From assembly GCF_947172395.1 (NCBI RefSeq), contig NC_069087.1, positions 4,855,107 through 4,919,106 on the forward strand: a stretch of DNA of 64,000 bases. The letters run 5' to 3'. Position 1 is the first letter of the stretch. Each line of letters starts with the position of its first letter. A program made the translations under genes and the position numbers. Positions 11,286 to 20,801 of this stretch are shown here, piece by piece. The stretch comes from Bicyclus anynana. Its lineage: Eukaryota > Arthropoda > Insecta > Lepidoptera > Nymphalidae. The notes under the pieces were generated by a model that made no database searches, had not been told where the DNA came from, and saw nothing but the letters and a program-made list of their open reading frames with translations.

Positions 11286-11517
11286 AGACTCCCATTCGTC
11301 CAAGAAATGAGAAATGTCTAGCCTTTACAGTCTCTAGTAGTGTATCTCATACGGTTTCTATCTATATTTTGTATCTGTTTAACTCTCTTTGCAAGAACCA
11401 GCTCACGACGAAATATAATACCCCGTATAGATTTGAAATTTTTTTTCAAAAATTTATTTTTGAAATTTTACTCCGTCGTTGCATCATTTGAGTTTTTTGC
11501 CGGTTTTTCATAATAAA

Positions 11518-11656
11518 CTAACGAACGCCCGCAACTTCGTACGCGTGGAATTCAGTTTTTCACAAATCTCACGATGTGTTAGTCCGGAGTAAAATCTATT
11601 TACATTCAAAATTTCAGCCAAATCGCTTTAGTAGTCGCCGCGTATTAGTGTGATTT
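11518..11656 (-). mobile_element. Helitron 3' fragment
   Basis: The reverse complement of the long Lep1 subfamily, entering at the CTAGT-like end (plus strand ACTAACGAACGCCCGCAACT) and running through AAATCGCTTTAGTAGTCGCC. The 5' end is missing. Confidence 0.6.
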
Positions 11657-11935
11657 CATATGTATCTCATACATACGAGTATATTTTAATTCATATCCCT
11701 TTAAAATCATTTTTTATTACGCTGATAGTATAAAACATTATTTGTAAGTAAAAACTATTACGCACTTATGAAGATTTGTTTTTCTAATCCTATTATTGTA
11801 TCATAATACCATGGTCGAGAGGCGTGGGAATGGAATAACTCTTTATTACCTGCAAGTAGAGGTGTTGCTGATTAAGTTGCGAGCTTATAAAGCTGTAATG
11901 AGATATAAAGCTATATAAAGTACACTATCCTACTA

Positions 11936-12307
11936 TCCTACTAATATTAAAAACGCGAAAGTTTGTATGGATGTTTGGATGTATGTTTGGATGTTTGGAT
12001 GTTTGTTACTCTATAACGCCGCTACTACTGACGCGATTTAGCTGAAATTTGGATATTGGAAAAATTTTATCTCGAAAAAATCCATGGTTACACGAGATTT
12101 GCGAAAACCGATGATTTTGATGATACGAATGTTTGTTACTCTTTCACGCCTCAACTACTGAACCGAATTAGCTGAAATTTGGTATTAAGATATATTATAG
12201 CCTGGATTAACACTTAGACTACTTTTTATCCCGGAAAAATCCATGGTTCCCGAGGGATTTGTGAAAAACTAAATTCCACGCGGACGAATTCGTGGGCGTC
12301 CACTAGT
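11936..12307 (+). mobile_element. Helitron, long Lep1 subfamily, near full length
   Basis: It starts TCCTACTAATATTAAAAACG, carries a short GGATGTTT repeat run at about 11965-12005, and has two related internal blocks, each with TTAGCTGAAATTTGG and AATCCATGGTT. It ends GGGCGTCCACTAGT. The internal near-duplication is also seen in the copy at 43340-43730, so it belongs to the subfamily. Confidence 0.8.
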
Positions 12308-12576
12308 ATACTATATAAGCTCTGAGAATGTCCATTACCGAGTCGATGCTATCAACACCAACGTCGTTAGCCGGCAGATTGTTTCTTATGAATAAACTAA
12401 TTACTTACGTTGCCTAAATGGCTATATTTTATGTTCGCAGGTACGTAGAATCAGGGATCTAAGTCAGACCACTTGTTTCTTTAGACACAATATCAATTGG
12501 TATTACCATAACGTATTTAATGTTTTCAGACTTTTTCGTTTGTTTTACGCAATTTCGCATGTAATGTTAAATGTTC

Positions 12577-12826
12577 GTTATCAGCCCATATTCGGCTTAT
12601 TGCTGAGCTCGAGTCTCTTCTCAGAATGAGGGATTTTGGACGCTGGCGGATTGCGAAATTCTCTGGTATGCAGGTTTCCTCAAGATGTTTTACTTCACCG
12701 TTTGAGACACGTGATATTTAATTTCTTAAAATGCACACAACTGAAAAGTTGGAGGTGCCTGCTCCGGACCAGATTCGAATTCACACCCTCCGAAATCGGA
12801 GACAGAGGTCATATCCACTGCCCAGT
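12577..12826 (-). mobile_element. SINE family A copy with internal deletion
   Basis: The minus-strand consensus is present from tail to head, but the block normally reading GGCCAATAGTCCACCACGCT is lost, so GAATGAGGGATTTTGGACGC joins abnormally. The 64-codon frame here is SINE sequence. Confidence 0.8.
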
Positions 12827-13599
12827 GTAAGTGCAAGTGCATATCACGTCTCTGCAAATTTAATATAAACAATATTAATTTCGTGTAGTACATGGAATAA
12901 GGCTCCGAAATATATCAGTATTAATTAATTTAAGTTAAGGATTTCTTCTTTATTTAAAAATCATGAATTTTTTAAATTTTAGAAACGTCAAAAACGCTGT
13001 CGTCCATTTTGTGACGTCCCAACACAATGTTACGTGATGTACTAAACGTCAAATTATTATTTTTGTCAAACGCTTCGTTTGTAAAGGATTTGTTAAATTG
13101 ACGTCATGAAACAGTTGAAATATAGATCATCATGACCGACAAGCTTGTATTGTCAAAAAAAATATTTAAAAATTAAAATATTCATGTAATCACGTCTCAA
13201 AAATATATTTTTTTTTTCAATTTAGTAGAAAGATAATGAACAATTTAAAACCATTTAAAAAAGTGTTAACTAGCCTATTGATCACGTTAATTTTTTTTTT
13301 AATGATTTTGGGTGTTTGGTTTGACATCTTTTCATGTATGATATTAAAATACCAAGTATAAGTACACCAGTATGTACGTAGTCGATACTTCTCATAATAA
13401 TTGTTCCAATGGAATTTCAATACCGTTTCAAAACAAATCGGTTTTTCTTTTCCAGTAATTATTTTTTCACCGGCCAGTTTTGTATTGAATAGACTTCAAT
13501 AGCTGCTTATCGTCAACCATGCTGCTTCATATGTATTCACATTTGATTTTTTCCGCTTTTAACTGGATATATAAAAGTTGATTATTAAAAGTAATTGCA
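12827..13599. other. Upstream region of the plus-strand Kazal gene
   Basis: AT-rich DNA with no gene. Any promoter of the Kazal gene that starts at 13600 must lie here. Several short CATTTTGTGACGTC-type CpG-containing patches occur at 12985-13110, including GACGTC twice (13014-13019 and 13101-13106), but I cannot show that they are control sites. Confidence 0.4.
13570..13576 (+). promoter_or_regulatory. TATA-like sequence upstream of Kazal exon 1
   Basis: TATAAAA lies 30 bases before the proposed start codon at 13600. A TATA box normally sits about 25-31 bases before the transcription start, which would leave almost no 5' leader. Either the true TATA box is farther upstream or this is a chance AT-rich match. 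Confidence 0.2.
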
Positions 13600-14660
13600 A
13601 TGGCAAAAAATACATCGATTAAATTAAGTAAGTAACAATGCTCCTAATCCATAAAATTGTGGTGAAATTGAATTAGTTGTGGGACATTAAAGGCTGCTGA
13701 CTCCTTCACGGGAAAATATTTGGTTTTATTTATGTTATTTGGTTGTTATTAATTTATTACGAGGCATTAAGACGCAGTAGTAGTTCTTCACAAGTACCGT
13801 TACGATGTATTTCTTGTTAAAACCAATTATCCATCTGTAAATGTTATTGTATTGTTCTCATATAAAACTGCTGGTCTAACTAAAATCTTTCATACCTTGA
13901 AGATAACGTAATCCGTGATCAAGTGTTACTAATCACCTGATAGTATCTAATCATTATCTTTGATCTATAAAGGGTTTCGACGAATATATATAATCATATC
14001 CGAATCCATTCCATGCGCGATTCTAAAGGTACTAATATTAGAAAGAGGTAAAGTTTGTGAGGTTGTAGGGAGTAATTTCTAGATCTGCGGAACCGATTTA
14101 GAAAATTCTGTTACCTACAGAAAGTCACGTTATTTGTGAGTTTTATGCGTATAGGCTATGTTATTACGTTCCCGTATTCGCATGGAAATGGGAACTTTAC
14201 ATGCATATCTATATTTTTAGTTATCTGGATTGTGCTAACAATATATATCAACCATCTTGCAACCGCGGGTCCATTACCAAGACCAGTGCAGAAGTTGACG
14301 TATGGACAGCTATGCGGATCCAACTTTGAAAACTATGCGACGAGAATCCTTTTCTGGCAGGCGCAGCAAAGGAAACCATCACTTTACGTGTTACACCAGG
14401 GAAAATGCAGAAGGATTTGTCAAATATACGCGCCAGTTTGTGCCAGTAATGGAATAACGTATCACAATGAATGCCAGTTGGAATATGCCAGGAAAAAAGA
14501 TAAAAACCTCCAAGTGCAATTTAAGGGAATTTGTGCTCCAAAAAAAGTGTTATCAAAACCCAAGCCTAATAATTTCGAAAAGCTTTTCCAATATGATTAT
14601 TATTTTATTGATACTATTACAGAACACAGTTATGGTAGAAATTGTGTAATACATTGCTAA
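13600..14660 (+). CDS. Secreted Kazal-type serine protease inhibitor, two exons
   Basis: Proposed exons are 13600-13627 and 14221-14660 (155 residues). Exon 1 ends at a strong donor, GTAAGTAAC. Exon 2 follows the acceptor ATATTTTTAG. Together they give a signal peptide: a short polar start (MAKNTSIK), a hydrophobic run LIIWIVLTIYI at 9-19, and likely cleavage after about Ala25. Residues 41-72 form a degenerate module with only two cysteines. Residues 76-114 form a Kazal domain, C76-x6-C83-x10-C94-x19-C114, containing APVCASNGITYHNEC. The C1-C5 cysteine pair of classical Kazal domains is absent. If the reactive bond is in the usual place, P1 is Ile78. The tail contains LFQYDYYF (131-138) and ends with Cys151 and Cys155. 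The protein probably inhibits extracellular serine proteases. The open frame runs upstream to 14136, but that part is Helitron sequence and is better read as intron. Kazal identity is strong; exon 1 is an inference. Confidence 0.75.
14022..14194 (+). mobile_element. Helitron 5' fragment in the Kazal gene intron
   Basis: It begins TACTAATATTAGAAAGAGG, runs through GAAAGTCACGTTATTTGTGA and TTCCCGTATTCGCATGG, and stops at GGAAC before the usual GGGTGAAACCGC end. It lies about 25 bases upstream of the proposed splice acceptor at 14219-14220. Its open frame creates a false N-terminal extension for the Kazal protein. Confidence 0.7.
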
Positions 14661-15033
14661 GTGTGACGATCGAACTTTGACTATTCCCGAAACCGCTGAC
14701 TTATGAGTCTGAAGCTTTATGTTATTAAGTAGCAATGTCATATTACATCTCTATTAGTTCATAATTCCAGTGGCTAGCCTGTGAAATATTGCGATTTTTT
14801 AATATTTTTATCTGGAAACTTCGTGAAAATTCTCAGCCTGGTTTTGGGAAATTTTCATAACTTTCATGAGCTGGGCTGAGCCATGCTTAATTTTCAACTA
14901 TCATTGTTACGGTTGACGTTAAAAACCCGAGAGACTCGACACCTTTTATCTACCTAAGGTTAACGTACATTCAGCAGCCCATTATAAATAAGAAGTGTTC
15001 TCTACCTATGTGTATAGTGTATAGGTGAATATA

Positions 15034-15112
15034 TACTCAGAGGCACAATTATCCACCCAATTTAATATACTCGCGTCATATTAAAGAGAGCGGATACTTA
15101 TGCCTCTGAGTA
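15034..15112. mobile_element. Very short inverted-repeat element (79 bp)
   Basis: The left arm TACTCAGAGGCACAATTATC (15034 onward) is an imperfect inverted copy of the right arm at 15090-15112 (GCGGATACTTATGCCTCTGA, then GTA). Only about 35 bases separate the arms. It is probably a minimal MITE or a remnant formed by internal deletion. Confidence 0.65.
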
Positions 15113-15139
15113 AAAGTAGACATCAGTTCTTATCTATAT

Positions 15140-15408
15140 ATCAGCATCGTAAGTATCGGACGCATCGCATTAAACGGATTTTTAACCAACGACCATGGTA
15201 TTGGCCATGTGGACCAAATATGTAGGAGATAAAGGTTGTTAGATAGACAACTACATTCACAACAAATGAACTTGCAGGAATTGATGGCAGAGTAAATGGT
15301 AGGCGTCCACATTTCCGCATCTAAAGTATCGGACGCATCGCATCAAACGAGTCGTAGTATTCTTTGTATAGAAAATGTGCGTCAATTGCGTCCACTGATC
15401 CGCATGGT
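15140..15408. mobile_element. GTATCGG-type MITE
   Basis: The direct repeats AAGTATCGGACGCATCGCAT at about 15151 and 15327 are followed by TTAAACGG or CAAACGA. The ends are related as TCAGCATCG and the reverse complement of TGATCCGCATGG. Related text occurs at 11131-11285. It is non-coding; the 60-codon frame at 15130-15312 is part of it. Confidence 0.55.
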
Positions 15409-15810
15409 ACAGAGTACATGAATCTACCGTAAAATTAAAAATCCTAAGTTTAGGTCCTAATGCGGTGTTTTGTGTATATGTGGAGGGCTACCAGTACGAA
15501 GCTATTTTATTTAATACTTTTAATTTATCTGCCTTGTCGCATTATTCAAAATAATATTAACATGTTTAAATTTATTTAAGTAGTACTTCTGGGTATTTGT
15601 ATATATTCCGGGTTTCTTTTAGACTTTAAATTTTCATTTAGCGGTCAGCAAGTTAAAAATTTTACAAACTACCGTAAACCGTAAATCTAAAATAAAATAA
15701 CTAAAATCGTAAAAACTACCAGCTGTGTGCCGTCATCAACTAAGCGTCTTATCAAGGATTATAAAGTAAAGAAGATTAGGTTAAATTAAATGATAAAAAT
15801 ACATATTAAT

Positions 15811-15816
15811 TTTATT
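15811..15816 (-). terminator. Polyadenylation signal AATAAA of the minus-strand Kazal gene
   Basis: Plus-strand TTTATT reads AATAAA on the minus strand, 50 bases after the stop codon at 15866-15868. The spacing fits a short 3' untranslated region with cleavage near 15795. Confidence 0.5.
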
Positions 15817-15865
15817 TATAATTGATCTAACTCACGTATATTAACAACAGATTATTGAAGTCATA

Positions 15866-16185
15866 TCATACGTTGGTGCTAAACAATCGAAAAAAATTGT
15901 CAAACTGAAACAGTCCCAACAAACGCTTGCGTTGTTTGTTCTTCGTTTGCTTTTCTGTTTTAATGTTATCATGTGAATTATTACTCTTTGAATTCTTATG
16001 TCCCATGAGTCGCATTAAACATGGCCCCTCATACAATATTTGTAAATCTCTGTCGACTACCTTAGCCATGTTAAATACACATATATTGTTGTAGGTATGT
16101 CCGTCTGTGCCGCAAACTGGGGTGTCCAATGGGCAAGGCCAAGTGCCATCATATATTTGAAGAGATGGTGTAAGAATGAGACTTA
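15866..16185 (-). CDS. Kazal-type serine protease inhibitor, last exon only
   Basis: Proposed terminal exon on the minus strand. It starts after the acceptor CCTTTTCAG (AG at 16187-16186), with two bases completing a split codon, and ends at TGA (15868-15866). It encodes about 105 residues. The Kazal domain reads C-PLDTPV-C-GTDGHTYNNI-C-x19-C, with exactly the cysteine spacing of the plus-strand neighbour. The first Cys-to-Cys loop is one residue shorter than the usual seven. If the reactive bond is conserved, P1 is Leu. About 35 residues follow, rich in Lys, Asn and Arg (KNKQRKR near the end), then LFQFDNFF, which resembles the neighbour's tail. The exon also has PSLQIY, like PSLYVL of the neighbour, but a Trp replaces the last Cys of the degenerate first module. 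I could not find the 5' exons or the signal peptide. The gene may be split by large introns or truncated. Confidence 0.65.
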
Positions 16186-17020
16186 CTGAAAAGGATTTAT
16201 GTATATAGTTTTAGCAGACTCAAAAGTGATTACAAAAATAAGAACACTAATGTCGAACAAAGGTTACGATTAACAACATTTGTCAGGACAATTTAATAAA
16301 CAAATGAAACTGTAACAAAAATAAGACCCTAGAATGGCAGAAAATGACCTGGAGTGAAGTCACGCACTTGTGAACGATGTGTGTAGGGTTAAAGGCGCCT
16401 TTGACAGATATCTAACACTCCCCTTTTCCACTAAAGTCACTTTCTCACCCGCCCATCGCAAGTAACCCATAAAGAATTACACAACAAGAGATGTGGACGG
16501 CTTGAACGCCACGAGCAGACTGAAGCCGTTCGTACCGCCAGTCGTTGTAACGCGGCGATAAAAATAGTTAATAGATATATATCAAAAAAAGTTTTAATTA
16601 GCAAATCAGAATTACGAAAATATGAACATAATTTTTAAACTTACTCAGAAATATGAGTAACATAGTATCCATAGAACAGTTTTAGTTAAAATAAACTGCT
16701 CAAATGTTTTGTAGTATCCTGAAATGTGTGAATATAATTTAATTATTTAGTCGGTACGTGAGTCTTGAGATCTGAGTTAGACTAACTAGAGAGGCGTCTA
16801 TACCGTCTAGGTATTTTAGAATGCGTTGCTAATCTAGACAAATAGCTAACGTTTAAAATTTCAATTAAGTTTTCCTGTTAAAACTAATAGTTACCTACTT
16901 ACTACAAGAGAGATGTTATGAACTCTAGAGAAACCAATCCCCAGTTTTTCTAAGTCGATGAAAATAAAGTTGGACATGCACAGATGTATTATGGTATAAT
17001 TATTTTTATTAAGTATATCT
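16186..17020. other. Probable intron or upstream part of the minus-strand Kazal gene; GC-rich block
   Basis: The first 130 bases are AT-rich. Positions 16330-16560 are much richer in G and C, with motifs such as GGCGCCTTTGACAGATATCT and CGTACCGCCAGTCG. On the minus strand this block is open for short stretches but is broken by stops, and I recognise no protein. It could be an old repeat. Confidence 0.4.
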
Positions 17021-17226
17021 ACTAGCAAACGGTGCGCGGTTTCACCCGCATGGTTCCCATTCCTGTAGGAATACGGGGATAAAATATAGCCTATAGCACT
17101 CGGAGATAGTGTAGCTTCCCAACAGTGGAAGATTTTTTCCAAATCGGTTCTGTAGTTTCAGAGCCTATTCTGTGCAAACAAACAAACAATCAAATCTTTC
17201 CTCTTTATAATATTAGTAGGTATAGA
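17021..17226 (-). mobile_element. Lep1-type Helitron
   Basis: Plus-strand edges are ACTAGCAAACGGTGCGCGGT and TATAATATTAGTAGGTATAG. The interior has GGAATACGGGGATAAAATAT. The 83-codon frame at 16891-17142 overlaps it and is not a gene. Confidence 0.8.
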
Positions 17227-17706
17227 TATACTTATTACCAAAGTGCTATATAATTATAAAATCTCTACAATTTAGTAATACTCCACAATAACTCATTTGA
17301 GAATTAATATCCCTAATGCTGAACCTCAATTTAACAGGCATGACGATGATTTTGTTCTTGTAGTGGTTTAAGATAATAATGTCGTACAAGTACTGAGAAA
17401 TTCTCACATTTTTTCAAATAATTAACTTCCCATAACACGATTGATGAATCGCGTGTAACCTTCATTAACCATAGCATATGGCAACATGTAATCAAGGTGA
17501 AGCCATACATACCTATTACAAAACATTAGCTATTAAATCATTAAGTAGGGTGCTGTTTTTATACCCGGAGAAGATCGGCTGTGTACTTGTAAAAACATAC
17601 TTTTAATATATCTATCTCACTTCATTCCCGTACGATGGGCAGGGCAAGTGCAGAGCTCACACGTTCTTCCACATGTTGTGGTAAAAATTAAATCCATACT
17701 AATTAA

Positions 17707-17808
17707 TTGACGGCCTCCGTGGCGCAGTGGTATGCGCGGTGAACTTACAAAACGGAGATCCTTTGTTCAAAAAATAGATTGTGAACGGAGTCGCGGGCGT
17801 CCGCTAGT
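17707..17808 (+). mobile_element. SINE B head joined to a Helitron 3' end
   Basis: The first 60 or so bases are the 5' head of SINE B (TTGACGGCCTCCGTGGCGCA). At about 17770 the text switches to AATAGATTGTGAACGGAGTC and GCGGGCGTCCGCTAGT, the Helitron 3' end. A worn SINE B 3' block (CGCTCCAACTTAGACTGC) is recognisable at about 17890-17935, so the SINE may have been interrupted and then rearranged. Confidence 0.6.
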
Positions 17809-17834
17809 ATTTATATAGGTACAATGTTAAAATT

Positions 17835-17873
17835 ACGACCTTGTATAAAATGGCTAACTTTATACAAGGTCGT
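17835..17873. repeat. Perfect 15-bp inverted repeat, 9-base loop
   Basis: Arms ACGACCTTGTATAAA (17835-17849) and TTTATACAAGGTCGT (17859-17873) are exact complements around the loop ATGGCTAAC. It sits between the two SINE B remnants described above. Confidence 0.85.
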
Positions 17874-18018
17874 CGAATAGGCATCTTCTAGGTAAGCGCG
17901 CTCCAACTTAGACTGCTTTCCATCAGGCATTTTCAAGCTTGAGTCTATGTTTCATAAAAAAATGTAAAACGTAAAAAGGTATCAAACAAACACGCATGGC
18001 ACATTTATAATATTAAAT

Positions 18019-18219
18019 ACTAGCTGCCGCCGCGCGGTTTTACCCGCGTGGTTCCCGTCCCCGTAGGAATACGGGGATAATATATAGCCTATAGCCTTCC
18101 TCGATAAATGGGCTATCTAACACTGAGAGAATTTTTCAAATCGGACCAGTAGTTAATGAGATTATCGCGTTCAATCAAACAAACAAACAAACTCTTCAGC
18201 TTTATAATATTAGTATAGA
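18019..18219 (-). mobile_element. Lep1-type Helitron, well preserved
   Basis: Plus-strand edges are ACTAGCTGCCGCCGCGCGGT and AATATTAGTATAGA. It is nearly identical in its interior to the copy at 19671-19875, including CCTTCCTCGATAAATGGGCT. A recent subfamily. Confidence 0.85.
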
Positions 18220-19568
18220 TGTAATAACTATTTTAAGTTATAACCTTTTAAAAAATACACAGTATGGTACCTACTTGTAATGGTCATTTGTACTAAATAA
18301 TTAATTTTAATGTTTACTTTAGTTTTTTTGGCTAGTTAAATAAGTAATTATTTACAAGTATCTCTGAAATTGCATAGGATCTCCAAAAAAAATAACATGG
18401 GAGGTAATAAATACTTGAAATGAAATCCACAGTAAATATGTAATGAAATATATCAAACAATGCGTTCAGAAAATCATTCACTGTGACATTTTTTAGGAAA
18501 CACGACACTTGTTTGCAGCCTGGTGTTAGATTCCTGAAATTTATAGTTAGAAAAAAAATTGTTTTTAATTCTAAAAACCTATATTATTTTGCATACTATA
18601 TAAAAACTTAATGTTTGATTGTTTTTATATAGAAATTGATAGCAATATCTTCTTAGATTTCTTTAGTTATGTGTGAACTGTGAATTACTCATGATCATGA
18701 TATTTTAGGTTTTTGGATCAATTCATCTCAAACCAGAAACCAGTTCTTGCGATTTTTCCTTTTATCGTCTCTTAATATTTATTCAAAATTTAACAAAATC
18801 GTTATTCACATTTAATATTTTGTACTTCTTTTCTTTCAAAATTCAAAATTAATTATCATATCGACGTCCACAGCTGGACATAGGCCTCTTGCATGGACTT
18901 CCAAACAAACACTTCGAATAGATTTGTAAAAATATAAAAGATGATTAAATTTGAATGCATTTATCTAAAATTTTTATAATTAATTCTTATGTAGGTGATA
19001 ATAATTGAATATTATGTTTATTGTGTACAATGTACATATATTGGAAACTCGAGAAACTCAACATGTTATTTTTATTTTTATTTTATAGACTGATTTAATT
19101 TAAATTAAATTTACATGCCAGAGATTGCCGAATGTATTATATTCTATTATGATTTAATTCAGTAAATAAAGAATTTGAATTTGAAAGGTGAGAGGCACAT
19201 TGTAGGACGTGTTTGTATATAAAGTGCATGACCATATAAAACGAAAAATAAAATTCACATGAAAAAAAAGAACGTGAAAGTATCTTCAGTTGTTAACAAA
19301 GATAAGCGATCATAAAAATTTCTTCAAAATACACTCGATGCGTAAAATTTGAGTATTCCGCAGATAAACGTTACATATAACAGTACGAATACCCTGATTG
19401 TATCTTTATTATACAAGCGCATGACCTTTAAAGGTTATGCCGATTGTTGGAATCTGTGGTATGGTGCAATGTCTAATTGTACCATTAGTTCCAACCGCGC
19501 TCTGCTTTTTTATTTCTTTTTAATTTTATGTAAAAGTATCGGCCATAAATTGGAATCGGTCACGTTGT
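18220..19568. other. No gene; one short RTE fragment
   Basis: AT-rich sequence. The only item I recognise is the RTE tail fragment at 18861-18912. A short plus-strand frame at 19349-19600 runs into a SINE and has no recognised domain. Confidence 0.45.
18861..18912 (-). mobile_element. RTE LINE 3' fragment
   Basis: TCGACGTCCACAGCTGGACA and TAGGCCTCTTGCATGGACTT correspond to the last codons of the RTE reverse-transcriptase frame seen at 22821-23102 and 26025-26166. Only about 50 bases remain. Confidence 0.65.
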
Positions 19569-20077
19569 TCCGTGATAGCCTCTCCTCCGATAGGATATGA
19601 CCTCTGCCTCCGATTCCGAAGGGTGTAGGTTCGAATCCAATTCGGAGCATGTACTTCCAACATATCAGTTACTAGCAACGCCGCGCGGTTTCACCCGCGT
19701 GGTTCCCGTTCCCGTAGGAATATGGGGATGAAATATAGCCTATAGCCTTCCTCGATAAATGGGCTATCTAACACTGAAAGAATTTTTCAAATCGGACCAG
19801 TAGTTCCTGAGATTAGCGCGTTCAATCAATCAAACAAACAAACAAACTCTTCAGCTTTATAATATTAGTATAGATGTGCATTATAAGAAAGTATATATCA
19901 CGTGTCTCAAACGGTGAAGGAAAAACGTCGTGAGGATCATGCATACCTGAAAATTTTCTCAGTTCTTTGGGTGTGTTAAGTCTGCCAATCCGCATTGCGC
20001 CAACATGGTGGACTATTGACCTAACCCCCTCATTCTCAGTCAGCAGTGAGCTAGGTATGGGTTGATAATGATGATGA
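19569..20077 (+). mobile_element. SINE family A copy interrupted by a Helitron
   Basis: The left half (19569-19670) ends CATATCAGTT. The right half (19876-20077) resumes at GTGCATTATAAGAAA and ends TTGATAATGATGATGATC. In intact copies these join as TTTTCAGTTGTGTGCATT. The head also carries a 12-base insertion, TCTCCTCCGATA, after CCGTGATAGCC. The Helitron landed after the SINE. Confidence 0.88.
19671..19875 (-). mobile_element. Lep1-type Helitron nested in a SINE
   Basis: Plus-strand edges are ACTAGCAACGCCGCGCGGTT and AATATTAGTATAGAT. Both borders are defined by the interrupted SINE, which makes this the best delimited Helitron in the window (about 205 bp). Confidence 0.88.
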
Positions 20078-20801
20078 TCAGTCATAAAAACTAGTATAGT
20101 GAAGTTCCAAATTTATGGAGGACGGACAACAAAACTTAGCACTTAAGTGTATCTGTTTATTAATTAACTTTTTTAAATTTCTGTTTGTTAATATATTCGC
20201 GCTAATCACCACTAATTGGATTAACAGATTTCTAAGCTAGTTTTCAAATAGTTGAATATAACTTGAAGCTGAAGGTTAAATATTTCAATATGTCCTCGTA
20301 TTTTTTTTTTGGATTTTATTGATTGAGAACACAGCTAGTAAATAAAACCACTTATTAAGGAAAGTCATGGGTCTGCTGGTATACCTAATTAATATAAACG
20401 AAAGCCTTCAAGGCTTACAATAAAATATCACTGACATAAATGCATCTAAATAATGAAAGGCTTATTCATATTGGACCAAATGGTTTTTGAAATTTTATTA
20501 ATATAAGAAAGTATCGTATGATAGTCTCACATGACCCATAGAAATGTAGGTCGATAAATAAAATAACTTCATAAAGGTATTAATATAGGTAAAACTTGCT
20601 TTAGTGATTAATTGAATATTATGCAAGTACCTGGAAGTTGTGTATCTTTATATGCCTTTATTCACAGTTCATCGATGCAATTACAACGTTACCTTCCGAG
20701 GGACCATAAATTTATATTAACTCGCACATAAAACATGTCCAAAGTAAATCTTTAAGCTTCGTAAAACAAAGCTTACATAATGGATTTCAATTCAATCTTC
20801 T
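20078..20801. other. No gene or named repeat
   Basis: AT-rich, with a T-run at 20300-20310. Nothing is recognised. Confidence 0.45.

Larger units (their letters stand above)
14661..15865. other. Intergenic region between two convergent Kazal genes
   Basis: It holds the 3' side of both genes and two MITEs (15034-15112 and 15140-15408). I saw no clear AATAAA within about 300 bases after the plus-strand stop. The rest is AT-rich. Confidence 0.6.

Noticed and set aside
14136..14220. N-terminal extension of the plus-strand Kazal frame (starting MSFMRIGYV)
   Set aside because: The DNA is Helitron sequence, and a splice acceptor plus a matching small exon upstream give a much better protein start.
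14467..14741. Open frames overlapping the Kazal exon in other frames
   Set aside because: They are shadows of the Kazal coding sequence.
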